Source: Ryuthela nishihirai (lineage: Eukaryota; Arthropoda; Arachnida; Araneae; Heptathelidae). From it: a DNA stretch of 64,000 bases. The position numbers were made by a program, and so were the translations under genes. Each line of letters starts with the position of its first letter. Positions within the stretch are counted from its first letter, which is position 1. The notes beneath the pieces were generated by a model. It saw only the letters and a program-made list of their open reading frames with translations. It had not been told where the DNA came from and ran no database searches. The stretch spans positions 48,244,691 to 48,308,690 of the forward strand of contig JAWZYU010000025.1 in assembly GCA_038380435.1 (NCBI GenBank), written 5' to 3'. Shown here in pieces: positions 1 to 10,573 of the stretch.

Positions 1-535
1 CGATTTCCTCCTCAGAAACCTTGAGGCTCCACTCAGAGATCTCGCCCTGGGAGGAATTAAGCGATTTGTGGGTGTGACGGTTACTGCTACCCCAACAATC
101 ACTGTCACATGCAGCAGTAGCTCAGAATGTTTCAAGCAAGCAGTTTCCACCAGAAGTCACTGGATCTTAGTCACTTGACTGATTTCAGAACTCCTGTAAG
201 ACCCTACAAACCTTTGCTTATGAAATAGGGGAGACATGTCCCTAATCACCTGATCACCCATAGAATGGATGATCAGGAATTGTGGGAACAAAGAGACAGC
301 AACAGATGACGATAGCAATGAAGAAGAAGGGGACTTGTGCTAGCCCTCTTTACGGTATTGGTTGAACCATTTTCATTAATAGAACTCATGTTGGCTTAAC
401 TGTGGTTCAGTGCCCATGGTTCCCACCCAACATGGAAGTCAACAAGGGGATGCCCAATAGAGCATGAGGCCTGCATGGGCACTATAACCCACACAGACAG
501 TGAACCGATTCTTCACAAAGAAATGCATGACAACT
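1..535 (-). pseudogene. LINE-J ORF1 5' end and leader, decayed
   Basis: This stretch aligns by eye, in the same orientation, with 56040-56540, where the same LINE family has a better-preserved gag-like ORF1. Shared landmarks are the segment ending 'aaacctttgcttatgaaa' (near 205-225 here, near 56235-56255 there) and the leader 'gtggttcagtg' followed by a 'cccac' tract. Frame is lost and there is no usable ORF. The element reads leftward, so the rest of ORF1 lies outside the window. It sits in the intron downstream of exon 1300-1401. Confidence 0.7.
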
Positions 536-683
536 GCTGGTGTGTGCTCCTCTTACATTATACATGAGATAACATCTGAATCAATGTAGATAATATATTA
601 CTTGGACTTAAGAACAATAAAGGTGTATACTGTTTACAGAGCTCAGTCCAGATTTGTTCTACAAGGTGCTTCAGGAATTATAG

Positions 684-1031
684 GTATTACTATCAAGCCA
701 GAGTGGCTGTTGAACACCATTCTTCTTTTATAGTAATACCTACATTTAATTGGAATCTAGAGATTAACACCATCATCTGTATGGAATGTCCAGCTCAAGC
801 TGTCTATCTCATTCCTAAAAAGCACGTTTATAGCATCCAATGATGTTTCAATCCTACAAAGAATGCTCCAGGGAGATATGTAGCTACCTCCAACTACCTC
901 CACTATTTCTCCAGTAGCACAGAAATGCTCTAATTCTATACATATATTACCATATGATTACTTAATGTCAGTTAAATATGACTATAAAGCCATAGTGGTA
1001 TTAAACACCCACTCTTGCCTCATAGTAAAAA
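684..1031. repeat. Two direct copies of a ~55-bp segment
   Basis: Positions 684-740 and 980-1031 align in the same orientation. Both have a 'gccaNagtgg' core, then 'aacacc', 'tctt' and 'atagtaa'. Each copy has short complementary ends (such as gtattactat and atagtaatac in the first) and could form a hairpin. The family is not recognised. The bases between them and up to 1299 hold nothing I can identify. Confidence 0.45.
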
Positions 1032-1299
1032 CTATATTGAAGTCATAAAGAGGGGTGTGGGTTGTACCATTGGCCATCTTTTGGCATTCCATCATCCAAG
1101 ACTTCTCTTGACCCATTTAGCATCATCAGTGCATTTTCAGTATTTGAACTTCCATAGCCTTCAGCCGATAGTATGTGTGCATGTGTTTAGGTAATTATTT
1201 ATTATAACCTGGACATTTAAAAGTACATTCTAAAATACATAGAGACATCTCATTATGTTGTTTAATACAACTTAAATAAAAAGTAATAATATAACATAC

Positions 1300-1401
1300 C
1301 AACTGGCCATCCACAGGTTCATCACTAAATGTTTGATTGATTTCTGTGCATTTCAAGTACAATGCTCTTTCACGTGTTAGTAAGACAAGAGAACCAGTAT
1401 T
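1300..1401 (-). CDS. DNAI7: DNAI7/CASC1-like gene, seventh exon seen in the window (internal)
   Basis: 102 bp, 34 codons, phase 0 at both ends. On the minus strand it is preceded by a pyrimidine-rich tract ending ttattacag (acceptor) and followed by gtatgttat (donor). It encodes NTGSLVLLTRERALYLKCTE and then 14 more residues ending in DGQL. The pattern 'LVLLTRERALYLK' fits the stretch of DNAI7/CASC1 proteins that follows the conserved F-W-S-x-W-N block. Because it ends in a donor site, at least one more exon should lie left of the window. Family assignment is from memory. The exon structure is read directly. Confidence 0.7.
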
Positions 1402-1404
1402 CTG

Positions 1405-2700
1405 TAATAACAACAATTTTAAATGTTATATTTTTTTGCCATGATTTACTCTAATATATTCTAAATTATACGAAGTAAATTAAATAAATTATATTATTTC
1501 TAAGCATACATTTAATAAAAATTTATATGCTTCTTTAGTTGATATCTGCTATAACTAAGGAATGAAAAGCACAATATCCACGTTCACACAAAAAATAAAA
1601 AATAAAAAGTATTTCAAAACCAACATATCAAATATAAAAATATTTCACTATAAAAACATTATTCTATTTTTGATAATTATTCAAAAATAACTTAGAATTC
1701 TCTGTCATTGAGCAATAAAATTTTAAATTTATCCTTTAAACTATTTGCATGTTAAAAGTTTTTAGGAGAAAACTCAGAAGCTTTTCAGAGCAAGGGCAGT
1801 GTTCCGAAAATCAGTGAAGTGACATTATGTGGTGACATTAGGGCTGTTAAGACATTATAACTGTTCCTTTTCTTTTCATTTCTCCATGCTGATGCAACCC
1901 TCTGATTTAAGCTCATGAGTTCAATTTGAAGTACTGTCAACACATTTTTTTCTTGAAATTTCAAAATTCTCCTAAAAATTAACCTAAAGCTTTTTTTAAA
2001 ATCACAGAATTTTGAAACAAATACAAAGTACTTATGTCTATTTTATCCCATGCTTTAAGCTATATCAGTATTTCTAGAATTATTATTTAATTCATCCCAG
2101 AATTCAATGTGTAATTTCCTGCAGTTAAAACCAAAGCCACTTTTTTTTTTAATTATATGTGCAAACTAGGTCATGGCCGAGTGCAAATGACACTAATTAG
2201 ATATGTGCAACATGTGGTGACTTGCATAATCATCTGCTCGATTCCTAAAACACTGAATTATAGTCTCCATTTGTCCAATTAATATTTTATTTGATCTTTT
2301 ACAATCTATGGAAATAAAAAAATAAAGGTTTATGTGTCATTACTGATCTTTCTGGTTATACTACATTGTTCGTGACAATGGCTAGCTTACAAATTGTTGC
2401 TGCAGATTTTTTTCTTAACATCATGTTAAGTTATATGTTAATCGTTTTTTCATTATTTCTTGGTTTTCCAATCAAAAGAAGCAAATAAGATTTCCTTGGC
2501 AGAAATACCAGTCCTCCCACAGCTGGGAGGAAATTTTCTTAAAAGCATTTCATAAACCACCCTCTTAAAAATTTTGTTTTAACTACAATATAAAAATAAC
2601 AGCATAAAAAGAAAAAAAATGCATAATGCTAAAAGAATAAAGCCAAGAAAGTGTTCCTTCAAAAACAAGACAAAAAACGAATGAGTAAGATAGGAAGGGG
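1405..2700. other. AT-rich intron sequence, nothing recognised
   Basis: About 1.3 kb of AT-rich intron between two exons of the minus-strand gene. Several short homopolymer runs occur, but I see no conserved ORF, SINE head or inverted repeat. It may be old decayed repeats or unique intron. Confidence 0.5.
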
Positions 2701-2701
2701 G

Positions 2702-3065
2702 CAATCTCACTACAGTGATAATCATTTGTAGTAATTAAGCAAGTGTGAAAAAAAATCTACCCATCTGCCTCCAGTACGAACTTGGGATATCCTGATTACA
2801 ATTTAGTTGCCATTTGAGCTAAGGCAGCAGTAATTCACACTTGCTTAAAGTTTTGATGGTTGTGCTATGAAACTTTACCATATGATTCCAAGTGCCACAA
2901 TGCTCATATGCTCTTTATACCATCAAGAACCAAGATTTTATAACCACATATTAAGTAATATACCTTGGGTTATTCAGATGAACAGCATCGAAGCTCTGGG
3001 TGGAAATAGCCTCTCTGCTTTAGTAGGCCAGCAACCAATATGATAGGCAGGGATTATCACTACAG
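2702..3065. repeat. Older dispersed repeat that was the target of the LINE at 3066
   Basis: Positions 2702-2753 and 4391-4442 share about 52 bp in direct orientation (both contain 'cactacagtgataatcatt'). The second copy is cut by the LINE insertion at 3066-4393. Segments around 2935-2955 (ttataaccacatat) and 4486-4500 (atatgtggttataa) are inverted relative to each other, as are the 'gatggttg' and 'caaccatc' blocks, so the target was probably itself an inverted-repeat element. A piece resembling 'acacttgcttaa' recurs near 43335-43365. Confidence 0.45.
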
Positions 3066-4393
3066 TTGGTTGGTTGGTTGTTTTAGGTTTATTGGTGCAT
3101 CGGCAACTAAGGCCATAATGTGCCAGACAAAGACAAATAGTAAAAAAGAGATAAAAATCGTGTAAACCTACAACCAATGTTAAAAGCAACATCTAAAGGT
3201 GATAAAATACAATACAAAAGCAACAAGTGTAAAACAAGTAAAGACAAAACCAACAAAAATATATAACAAAAAACCATGATAAAAATTTGTGTAAAAGAAC
3301 AAATATTTATATATATACAGTATATGCAATGGATAAAAATAACCTAGGTGTAAATGATCTAGGTCAGATGGCGAATAAATAACAAATCCGTAAAATCATA
3401 ACCTGTTAAAATAACCTGTAAACTTCAAAAATGCAAAAATTGGAGGTATAAAGCAATGATCAGTTAAAAGATGTCCGAGTGTAAGAGGCTCGGACGCAAA
3501 ATCATGAAAGGTAAAATACAATTTTCGTTCAATATTAAAAGCTACACATTCAATTAAAATATGTTTAATGGTTAAAATGGTGTCACAAAACTCGCACTTG
3601 GGTACGTCGTCCGCCCGTAGAAGAAACGAATGAGTAATAAACGAGTGACCCAAGCGGAGCCGAGCAAGTACAACTTCCTCCTTGCGATTCCTGCGGTAAC
3701 AAGACTGCCATGGTTTGATGATTGGTTTGATCTCAAAAAGCTTGTTCGTAAGCTGTTCTGACCAAGATCTCTGCCACTGTGCCCGGAGCTCGGTGGTAAA
3801 ACGTTGCCGGAAATCCAGATAGGGAACCGGCAACGGAGAGTCGGACAGGGGAGTGGCTGACCTGGCAGCAGAATCTGCCAAATCATTGCCACTGATTCCG
3901 ACGTGACCGGGCACCCAACAGAAATGGATGGTGGTGGTGGCTGCCAGACGATGTAGCTGCTGGCGGATCTTAGTAAGAACTGGGTGAGGCCGATGCCTCA
4001 CCGAGATCAAAGCCTGTAGCGAGCTAAGCGAGTCGGTGTAAAGCACACACCGACGATGCTTAGTCGCCACGTGGTCCAAGGCGAGGCTGATAGCGTGCAA
4101 CTCTGCAGTGAAGATGGAACACTGCAGTGGGATCTGGTCTGCAATGATTACATCACAGCAGACCATGGCTGATCTCACTGAAGTGCCGGACCTCGAGCCA
4201 TCTATGAAGACAGGCAAGAAGTCCGGGTGCTCAGTACGATGGCTGGCAAAGAGTTGCCGGTACACACAGTCGGGTGTAAAGGCCTTCCCCGTCCTGCACA
4301 GGGAAAAATCACAGGAAGGGGAAACAGCGAGCCATGGTGGAAGTGGCTCAGCTGTCAACTGTGCAACGCTATCGAGACGTGTTGATGTCTCAA
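3066..4393 (-). mobile_element. 5'-truncated LINE with RNase H domain (probably LINE-J 3' end)
   Basis: The insertion is bounded by an 11-bp target-site duplication, TATCACTACAG, at 3055-3065 and 4394-4404. On the minus strand it carries the end of ORF2 (RNase H and a C-terminal zinc-knuckle-like region), a 3' UTR, and a tail of CAAC repeats (plus strand 3066-3081, ttggttggttggttg). The clear duplication and simple-repeat tail show target-primed insertion of a 5'-truncated copy. RNase H occurs in the I clade and some related LINEs. A link to the gag-bearing LINE-J copies is inferred, not shown, because no copy here holds both parts. Confidence 0.85.
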
Positions 4394-4457
4394 TATCACT
4401 ACAGTGATAATCATTTTTAGTAATTAGGCAAGTGTAAAAAAATTGGCTGCCTAGCAT
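3396..4457 (-). CDS. RNase H domain and C-terminus of a LINE ORF2 (partial, chimeric start)
   Basis: This 353-codon open frame is the longest in the window. Residues from about 81 form a ribonuclease H domain with all expected acidic positions: D86 (FIDGS), E119 (TAELHAI), D142 (YTDSLSS), H185 (WVPGHVG) and D195 (GNDLAD). RNase H of this type removes the RNA strand during LINE reverse transcription. Around residues 287-305 is a C-x2-C ... H-x4-C zinc-knuckle-like signature. The reverse transcriptase and endonuclease are missing through 5' truncation. The first ~21 codons (4457-4394) lie in flanking DNA and its target duplication, so the ATG is accidental. The frame is surprisingly intact, which suggests recent insertion. 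Confidence 0.85.
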   Translation of the reverse strand: MLGSQFFYTCLITKNDYHCSDIETSTRLDSVAQLTAEPLPPWLAVSPSCDFSLCRTGKAFTPDCVYRQLFASHRTEHPDFLPVFIDGSRSGTSVRSAMVCCDVIIADQIPLQCSIFTAELHAISLALDHVATKHRRCVLYTDSLSSLQALISVRHRPHPVLTKIRQQLHRLAATTTIHFCWVPGHVGISGNDLADSAARSATPLSDSPLPVPYLDFRQRFTTELRAQWQRSWSEQLTNKLFEIKPIIKPWQSCYRRNRKEEVVLARLRLGHSFITHSFLLRADDVPKCEFCDTILTIKHILIECVAFNIERKLYFTFHDFASEPLTLGHLLTDHCFIPPIFAFLKFTGYFNRL

Positions 4458-4821
4458 TTATATTTATTAAGCAATAACTAATAATGATATGTGGTTATAA
4501 AAGCTTGGTTATCTTTGGAATAAATAGTGCATTTGATGGTATATATTCAACCATCAAAATAAGTTCAGTTTCAAAAACTACTTTGTAAGGGTCAGTCAGG
4601 AAAAAAATATTTCTGGAAGGAAGATAGATGGAACAGACGGTCAATGAAAATTACAAGAAGTGAATGACTACCATCATTTGATGATTGTTGATGATAAAGA
4701 GCATGGAGTGGAATGGAGAATGCTGTTCATGCTTCCATAAGCTGAGCCATTTTCATCCCTGTTTTTGCAAACCAGAGAAATATGCCAGATTGTGGAATTG
4801 TCAACTGTCTGCAAGTATGTA

Positions 4822-5829
4822 CATCAAACTGGACCTTACTATTTATTTTTCAATATAATCACCCTTTATTTCAATACATTTTTTAGAATGGCTAATTAAC
4901 TTTTCTATACCACTGAAAAAATAATCTGAATTTTTGTCCTTAAAATGGTCTAAAACTGCAGAAATGACTTCTTCATCACTTGTTTTGTTTTTTTCCATGC
5001 AGATCCAACTTCAATTTTGAAAACAAAAAATGGTCACTAGGGGCTAGGTCAGGACTGTACAGTGGGTGATTTAATTCCTGGAAACCACATTGCTGAATAG
5101 CAGCCTTTGCAGCAACTGAAGTGTGCACTGGCATATTGTCATGCAATAACCTCATTCCCTGGGACAGCTTTCCTCAGTGTTTCTCTTTGATGGTATCCTT
5201 CAATTTGCACATTAATGATGCATAATATTCACCAATAACTGTAGTATTTCGTTCCTTAAAGTCTACTAACAGAATTCCCTGAGAATCCAAAAAAATAGTG
5301 GCCATGATCTTTTTGGGGATTGTGTCACTTTTGCTTTTTTTGGCCGTGGGAATCCAGGATGCCGCCACTCCATAGATTCCTGTTGACAGGGGATCATGGT
5401 ACAGAACCATAGTTTCATCTCCGTGACAACTGAATCAATCACTTCTTTTTCTTGCCCCTCACAGAGTGCTAAAAATTCAGTACAGCATTCTATGCATCGT
5501 TGTTTTTGGACAACACTCAAAAGTTTTGGGACCCACCTTGCACTCACTTTGTTCATACCAAGATGGTCGTGTAAAATTCGAAGCACCATGGTTTTTGAAA
5601 GTCCACACCTTGCTGACAATTCTTTAATTTTCAGTCACCTATTTTTTAGCATCTCTTCTTGCACCAGTGCAATTGTTTCCGGAGGTAGTGTTTCTGCAGG
5701 TCTGCCTTGACGAGATTCATCTTCAATTGAATCTCTCCCTAAGCGAAACTAAATAGTAGTAACTTAATAGCGAAACTAAATAGTTAGTCCCTAACTAAAA
5801 ACGAAATGGTAGTAAGGTCCAGTTTGATG
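4822..5829 (-). mobile_element. Mariner-family element, internally deleted copy
   Basis: A 20-bp perfect inverted terminal repeat (CATCAAACTGGACCTTACTA, read inward) lies at 4822-4841 and 5810-5829. Minus-strand frames give mariner transposase pieces such as LSKTMVLRILHDHLGMNKVS, KIMATIFLDSQGILLVDF and GEYYASLMCKLKDTIKEK. The N-terminal helix-turn-helix region is missing, replaced by a short repetitive leader near 5740-5810. The frame changes twice around the first catalytic Asp block (5390-5440): a one-base loss, then a compensating shift. It is non-functional. The copy at 5867-7142 is its inverted partner and shares the same frame breaks. Confidence 0.85.
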
Positions 5830-5866
5830 GATATCAATGGATCATCACCATGGGAAATTGAGGATG

Positions 5867-7142
5867 AAGGCCCAAAAGTTTCTGGCCTGAACATGTTAGA
5901 ACAAGAACTGACAGGTCTAACTCCATCAACCTCCCACCCTATGTTTTGTTGCACTGCAGTTAAAATTTTGCAGATCTAGCATCAGTAGCACTCCAGCTAG
6001 CATCGCAGATAGAAGTGCAGTTGCCCAATATTTTAAAATGTTTAAACTTGAGTATCGTGTGGTCGTTACATTTTTGATGAAAGAAGGCGAAAGCCCAGCA
6101 GAAATTAAACAACATTTAGATGCTGTATACCGTGAATCTTCCCCATCATATTCGATGGTTAAGAATGGGCTAAGCAGTTTCGCTTAGGAAGATTCAATTG
6201 AAGATGAATCTCGTCAAGGCAGACCTGCAGAAACACTACCTCCGGAAACAATTGCACTGGTGCAAGAAGAGGTGCTAAAAGATAGGTGACTGAAAATTAA
6301 AGAATTGTCAGCAAGGTGTTGACTTTCAAAAACCATGGTGCTTCGAATTTTACACGGCCATCTTGGTATGAACAAAGTGAGTGCAAGGTGGGTCCCAAAA
6401 CTTTTGAGTGTTGTCCAAAAACAACGATGCATAGAATGCTGTACTGAATTTTTAGTACTCTGTGAGGGACAAGAAAAAGAAGTGATTGATTCAATTGTCA
6501 CGGAGATGAAACTATGGTTCTGTACCATGATCCCCTGTCAACAGGAATCTATGGAGTGGCGGCATCCTGGATTCCCACGGCCAAAAAAAAGCAAAAGTGA
6601 CACAATCCCCAAAAAGATCATGGCCACTATCTTTTGGGATTCTCAGGGAATTCTGTTAGTAGACTTTAAGGAACGAAATACTACAGTTATTGGTGAATAT
6701 TATGCATCATTAATGTGCAAATTGAAGGATACCATCAAAGAGAAACACTGAGGAAAGCTGTCCCAGGGAATGAGGTTATTGCATGACAATATGCCAGTGC
6801 ACACTTCAGTTGCTGCAAAGGCTGCTATTCAGCAATGTGGTTTCCAGGAATTAAATCACCCACTGTACAGTCCTGACCTAGCCCCTAGTGACCATTTTTT
6901 GTTTTCAAAATTGAAGTTGGATCTGCATGGAAAAAAACAAAACAAGTGATGAAGAAGTCATTTCTGCAGTTTTAGACCATTTTAAGGACAAAAATTCAGA
7001 TTATTTTTTCAGTGGTATAGAAAAGTTAATTAGCCATTCTAAAAAATGTATTGAAATAAAGGGTGATTATATTGAAACATAAAAATTATTGTTTGATTCT
7101 ATTACGTCTTTAATACCCTTGGACCAGAAACTTTTGGACCTT
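5867..7142 (+). mobile_element. Mariner-family element, near full length, disabled
   Basis: Terminal inverted repeats of about 20 bp with a few mismatches lie at 5867-5887 (aaggcccaaaagtttctgg) and 7121-7142 (ggaccagaaacttttggacc). A degraded transposase reads from about 6039 (MFKLEYRVVVTFLMKEGESP) through GRPAETLPPETIALVQEE, GMNKVSARWVPKLL, EYYASLMCKLKD and the late catalytic block LHDNMPVHTS ... HPLYSPDLAPSD. That order is typical of mariner (DD34D) transposases, which cut and paste into TA. Stops interrupt the N-terminal third and the C-terminus (6950-7080), and the first catalytic Asp block is frameshifted. The longest open piece is 6335-6751. Confidence 0.85.
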
Positions 7143-7340
7143 ACTACATGTCTCCAACAGGCAGGACTCATGTCCTGCCTGTTGGAGACATGTAGTAAGG
7201 GTACCATGTCCTGCCTGTTGGAGACATGTAGTAAGGGTACCATGTCCTGCCTGTTGGAGACATGTAGTTGGTAACATCTTCAGGCACATGTCTCCAACAG
7301 GCAGGACTCATGTCCTGCCTGTTAGAGACATGTGCCTGAA
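7141..7340. repeat. Hairpin plus 36-bp tandem repeats plus second hairpin
   Basis: 7141-7167 and 7172-7198 are perfect 27-nt complementary arms with a 4-nt loop. The right arm is then repeated as a 36-bp direct unit (catgtcctgcctgttggaga...) at 7169-7204, 7205-7240 and, cut short, 7241-7268. A second hairpin has 29-nt arms with one mismatch at 7279-7307 and 7312-7340, built on the same core but with different outer bases. The cluster abuts the end of the mariner at 5867-7142. The small ORF across it is a by-product. Confidence 0.9.
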
Positions 7341-7569
7341 GAGCACATCATCTGTGGAGATCATGTGCCTGAAGGAAGATCCTGATGTCATCTACCCTTC
7401 GGTGGAATTCATTATAAGAGCGTACCTATCTCAGATCTTTATGGAATAGGTGAGAATTGATTTAGGATTTAAAATTCTTCCATGGATAAAGGTTTTGGAA
7501 ATAGAGGATGATGTGTGTCCATACCTCAGATCCATCCAAGAGAGACGAATCATAGACCTTCATTCAAAG

Positions 7570-8660
7570 AGGAGGGGCAGTTTGCTTTTTTGACTATGGA
7601 AGTGGCTCATTTGGAAAGTCAGGCTGTCTGAAGACAAGGGTGAGAAGGCCATCCACAGATAGAGGTGGGAGACTGTGATCAGGAATGGATACTACAGTCA
7701 AAGCTGACACTGAATGTGGTTTCACTTGCTTAAATAGGTATATAGCTATAGATGGGCATGAAAGACTCAGAAGGTGGAACACTGATAACAGTCTACACTG
7801 TCGTGGAAGAGGTCATTATCACATTGGTGTATGAAATGATGCTAGGGGTGGAGGGTAGTGTAGCTAATTATCTCACCTCAGAGAAAGAGACATTATTTAC
7901 CATTTTAAAGCATTGTACTTCTCTTCTTTCCATGTATGACAGTCGTGAGAGAAAGTCAGATGGTTGCCACTACAATTTACACAACTTGCCATCTCATCTG
8001 GGTAGTCTGAATTGCACGATTCTTACATAGCTTAGTGTGGTAAAATCAACGTGTTTAGTGATGTAAACCTGCAGCAAATATATGGTGGAATAACACAGAA
8101 GCTGTGCAGGATGGCTGTACCTCTGCATTGAAAGGAGTAAAGGGTTGGGAATGTACAGCCCTGAATTGTAAGTAGCCTGCTTTGATGGCAATAGGCAGAA
8201 GTGGTGTACTTAGTTCAAGCTAATATTAGTATCTTGATGAGTGCTAAATTATCCCAACATGATGAAACCTATGTAATTGTGATGACTCCTTAAATGGATA
8301 ATGCTGAGCAGAGTTCTTTCTCAGAAAGAGTTAAGGGGCCTCACTCATATATCACACTAGAAAAGAGTTAAGGGACTAGTGGGAAATAACCATAATGGGC
8401 ACCCCCACCAATCATCATATCCTTCAGTTCTTATACTTCAGTGTCCATGGTCCCCACAAGCATGGAGCTCAACAAAGGGATGTTCAGTCAGACAGCAGGG
8501 ATGAGCATCATACAGGCAGGGAATTTGAGAACCTGTGCTTGGACCATGGCAAAGAACTCCCCTGCACCCCATGGTTGACCCAAATGAGCTCAACATACAA
8601 ACAGAAGACCAGGAGGCTGAAACCACCGATCAGTTGATCCTGAGTGGGCAACCCTAGGAT
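7570..8660 (-). pseudogene. LINE-J ORF1 (gag) and 5' leader, heavily decayed
   Basis: 7570-7850 aligns with 55315-55560 (shared 'gaggtgg', 'gaaagactcag', 'ggtggNacactgata'). 8040-8210 aligns with the zinc-knuckle region near 55780-55950. 8430-8640 aligns with the leader at 56440-56770 ('tggttgaccc'). The order is the same as in the 55-57 kb copy, so this is a third minus-strand gag copy. All frames are broken. Confidence 0.65.
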
Positions 8661-8679
8661 TACCAGTTTCCCTGATGGT

Positions 8680-8890
8680 GGAGGTGGCTCAGTTGGTAGC
8701 ACCAGATTCATAATTCACAGTTCCCAGGTTTGAGTCCCAACTATTGAGATTCATCTCTGTGAACTCCCACCTTGCTCTTGGTCACCAATGGGCTTTGGAA
8801 GGCTGCGGTATGTCAGATGGGACATTAAGTCATGGTACTGTATGCAGGACAGCCATATCCTGTGCTACCTAGTTGCAAAAACAGATCAAA
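8680..8890 (+). mobile_element. SINE-A, plus strand, truncated
   Basis: tRNA-like head with A box TGGCTCAGTTGGTAG (8694-8708) and B box GGTTTGAGTCC, followed by 'gagattcatctctg' and the 'gggacattaa' core shared with other SINE-A copies. One of only two copies on this strand. Not a functional tRNA: no cloverleaf closing stem and it continues into the SINE body. Confidence 0.8.
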
Positions 8891-9356
8891 GATGGCCCAT
8901 GTAGTTAAGCACTGAGAAGAGACAAAACAGAACTCCTTAGTCAACTCCAGGATACTTTTTTATTTTTTCAGTTTTTTACTGGTCTCAGTACATGGCAAAC
9001 ATGTAGGTTGGGAATTTAGGATGCACTAAAGGCAGCTACACAAGTGGAACCTTCATGTATAGCCACCTTACAACGAAGAGGAAGAATTTTAACTAATCCT
9101 TCTGATAATTATTATGGCTAAAATTCTCTCATTAGATGCAACACTGGCACCATTTTTTTTGCTATTTTCCTATAAACATGACAAGCAAACCCTTATTACT
9201 CTATCCCTTTATTTGTTTTAAATGCTAATTTAACATACAATTATATACTAGCACATAAATGCTTTACAGGGATCATTTTGCTATATTTTAGTTCATTATG
9301 TGTACTCTTCTATTAACAATGAGTAATGAGTTTAAAAACAGAAGTTTGTATCATAC

Positions 9357-9503
9357 TTGTGCAACATCTGTATTTGTTATTTCATAACATTTCATGACAA
9401 GCTGTTCTGCAGAAGCTGCTGAATTCCATCGACTCCAAGAAAATGTATATGCAGAGCAGAGTATAGACATACAGAAGTATGTCCAATCTTCAGTCCAAAT
9501 GTC
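9357..9503 (-). CDS. DNAI7: DNAI7/CASC1-like gene, sixth exon seen (internal)
   Basis: 147 bp, 49 codons, phase 0 at both ends. Acceptor acatttttcag before it, donor gtatgatac after it. It begins DIWTEDWTYFCMSILCSAYT and continues with FSWSRWNSAASAEQLVMKC. The block 'F-x-W-S-x-W-N' followed by a short basic segment is, as I recall it, a hallmark of the C-terminal domain of DNAI7/CASC1. The preceding exon (15727-15798) supplies VGINISPEEN in the position of the family's 'GLNIFP' motif. Introns on either side are 6.2 and 8.0 kb, filled with repeats. Confidence 0.75.
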
Positions 9504-9769
9504 CTGAAAAATGTTCAGAAACATAAATATAAAGCATCTAAGTACTGTATAAAAATTTGCATAAATATTGCAAATAGCTCAGCTTTTTCTGACATTTCAG
9601 TATTCTGTAATTCTTTTGGAAAATTCGAAGTTTACAAAAATATTTTCTGTGCTTTTCAACTTTCTCCCCTTAAAATCCACTTTTACAGATATAATATTCT
9701 GACTTCCACAAAGGTAGGGAACCCCAAAAAAGTGGGAAGTGGGGGAAACAATCATTAAGCAATCTAATT

Positions 9770-10337
9770 TTCATGGTCTGGTTCTTTCAGTTCATGAACA
9801 ACACCAATGTGGTAGGCACGAAATTTTAACTTCTTTGTAGCCCTGAAAACAGTAGTTGGTGACAGTCCAACCTGTGAAGATAACTTTCTAAGAGATTTTC
9901 TGAGTGAACGAGTTAAATGCTGAGACACATCAAGAACTTTGGCAGTTAACAGTGATGGCCGGCCTGGGCTCTTTCGATCCTGTACAGACCCAGTGTCATG
10001 AAATTTATCAAATCAAATGAGATATTGTCGACTTGTTGGGAACTGCAGACTGAGGAAACTTCAACTCAAACTCCTCTCTCACATGTTTGTAAGATTTGTA
10101 TGCACAATAAGTCTCAACAATAAATACACATTTGTGTTTGGAAAATGACATAGCTGACACAACACAAAGGAATGAATGCTTGATTGAGACTAGCACGCAA
10201 CAAGTTTATTTCAACTGCTAAGGGCTGTTAACCTTGAGTACAGTAATTCCAACTGACTAATATTATGGCATAAAATGCATATGCGCGTAAGTTCTATTCT
10301 CTTATATTTAGAGTTGTGTCCTTTTTGAAACACCCTG
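9770..10337 (-). mobile_element. Mariner-like element, N-terminal half of transposase
   Basis: The right end is a terminal repeat, CAGGGTGTTTCAAAAAGGAC read leftward from 10337, flanked by TA. The minus-strand protein starts near 10151 (MSFSKHKCVFIVETYCAYKS), continues with FPQSAVPNKSTISHLI and, after a frame change near 10008, with GSVQDR ... GRPSLLTAKVLD and LRKSLRKLSSQVGLS. This is the DNA-binding, helix-turn-helix part of a family that has its catalytic part at 29805-30786. The catalytic half is missing, cut near 9770. Confidence 0.75.
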
Positions 10338-10573
10338 TATATACAATAGGTAGCTTTACATATTTTTAGGTGGAAAGGAAGGAGGTACCTTTAGTTGTGT
10401 TGTAAAATTGTGTCGAAGTGAAAATAGATCATCTTATCAAAATTTGCGTAAACATACATTTACTTTATTTTATGTTTAACGATGTGTAAATGACATGAGA
10501 AGTGTTCTATTATTCCTAATTTGCTCGTCAAAATCTGTTAGGTCAAATTTTGACTATTTTAGGGAGGGGAAGT

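Noticed and set aside
7089..7274. Small ORF with repeated CLLETCSKGTMS units
   Set aside because: A by-product of the 36-bp tandem repeat, whose length is a multiple of three.
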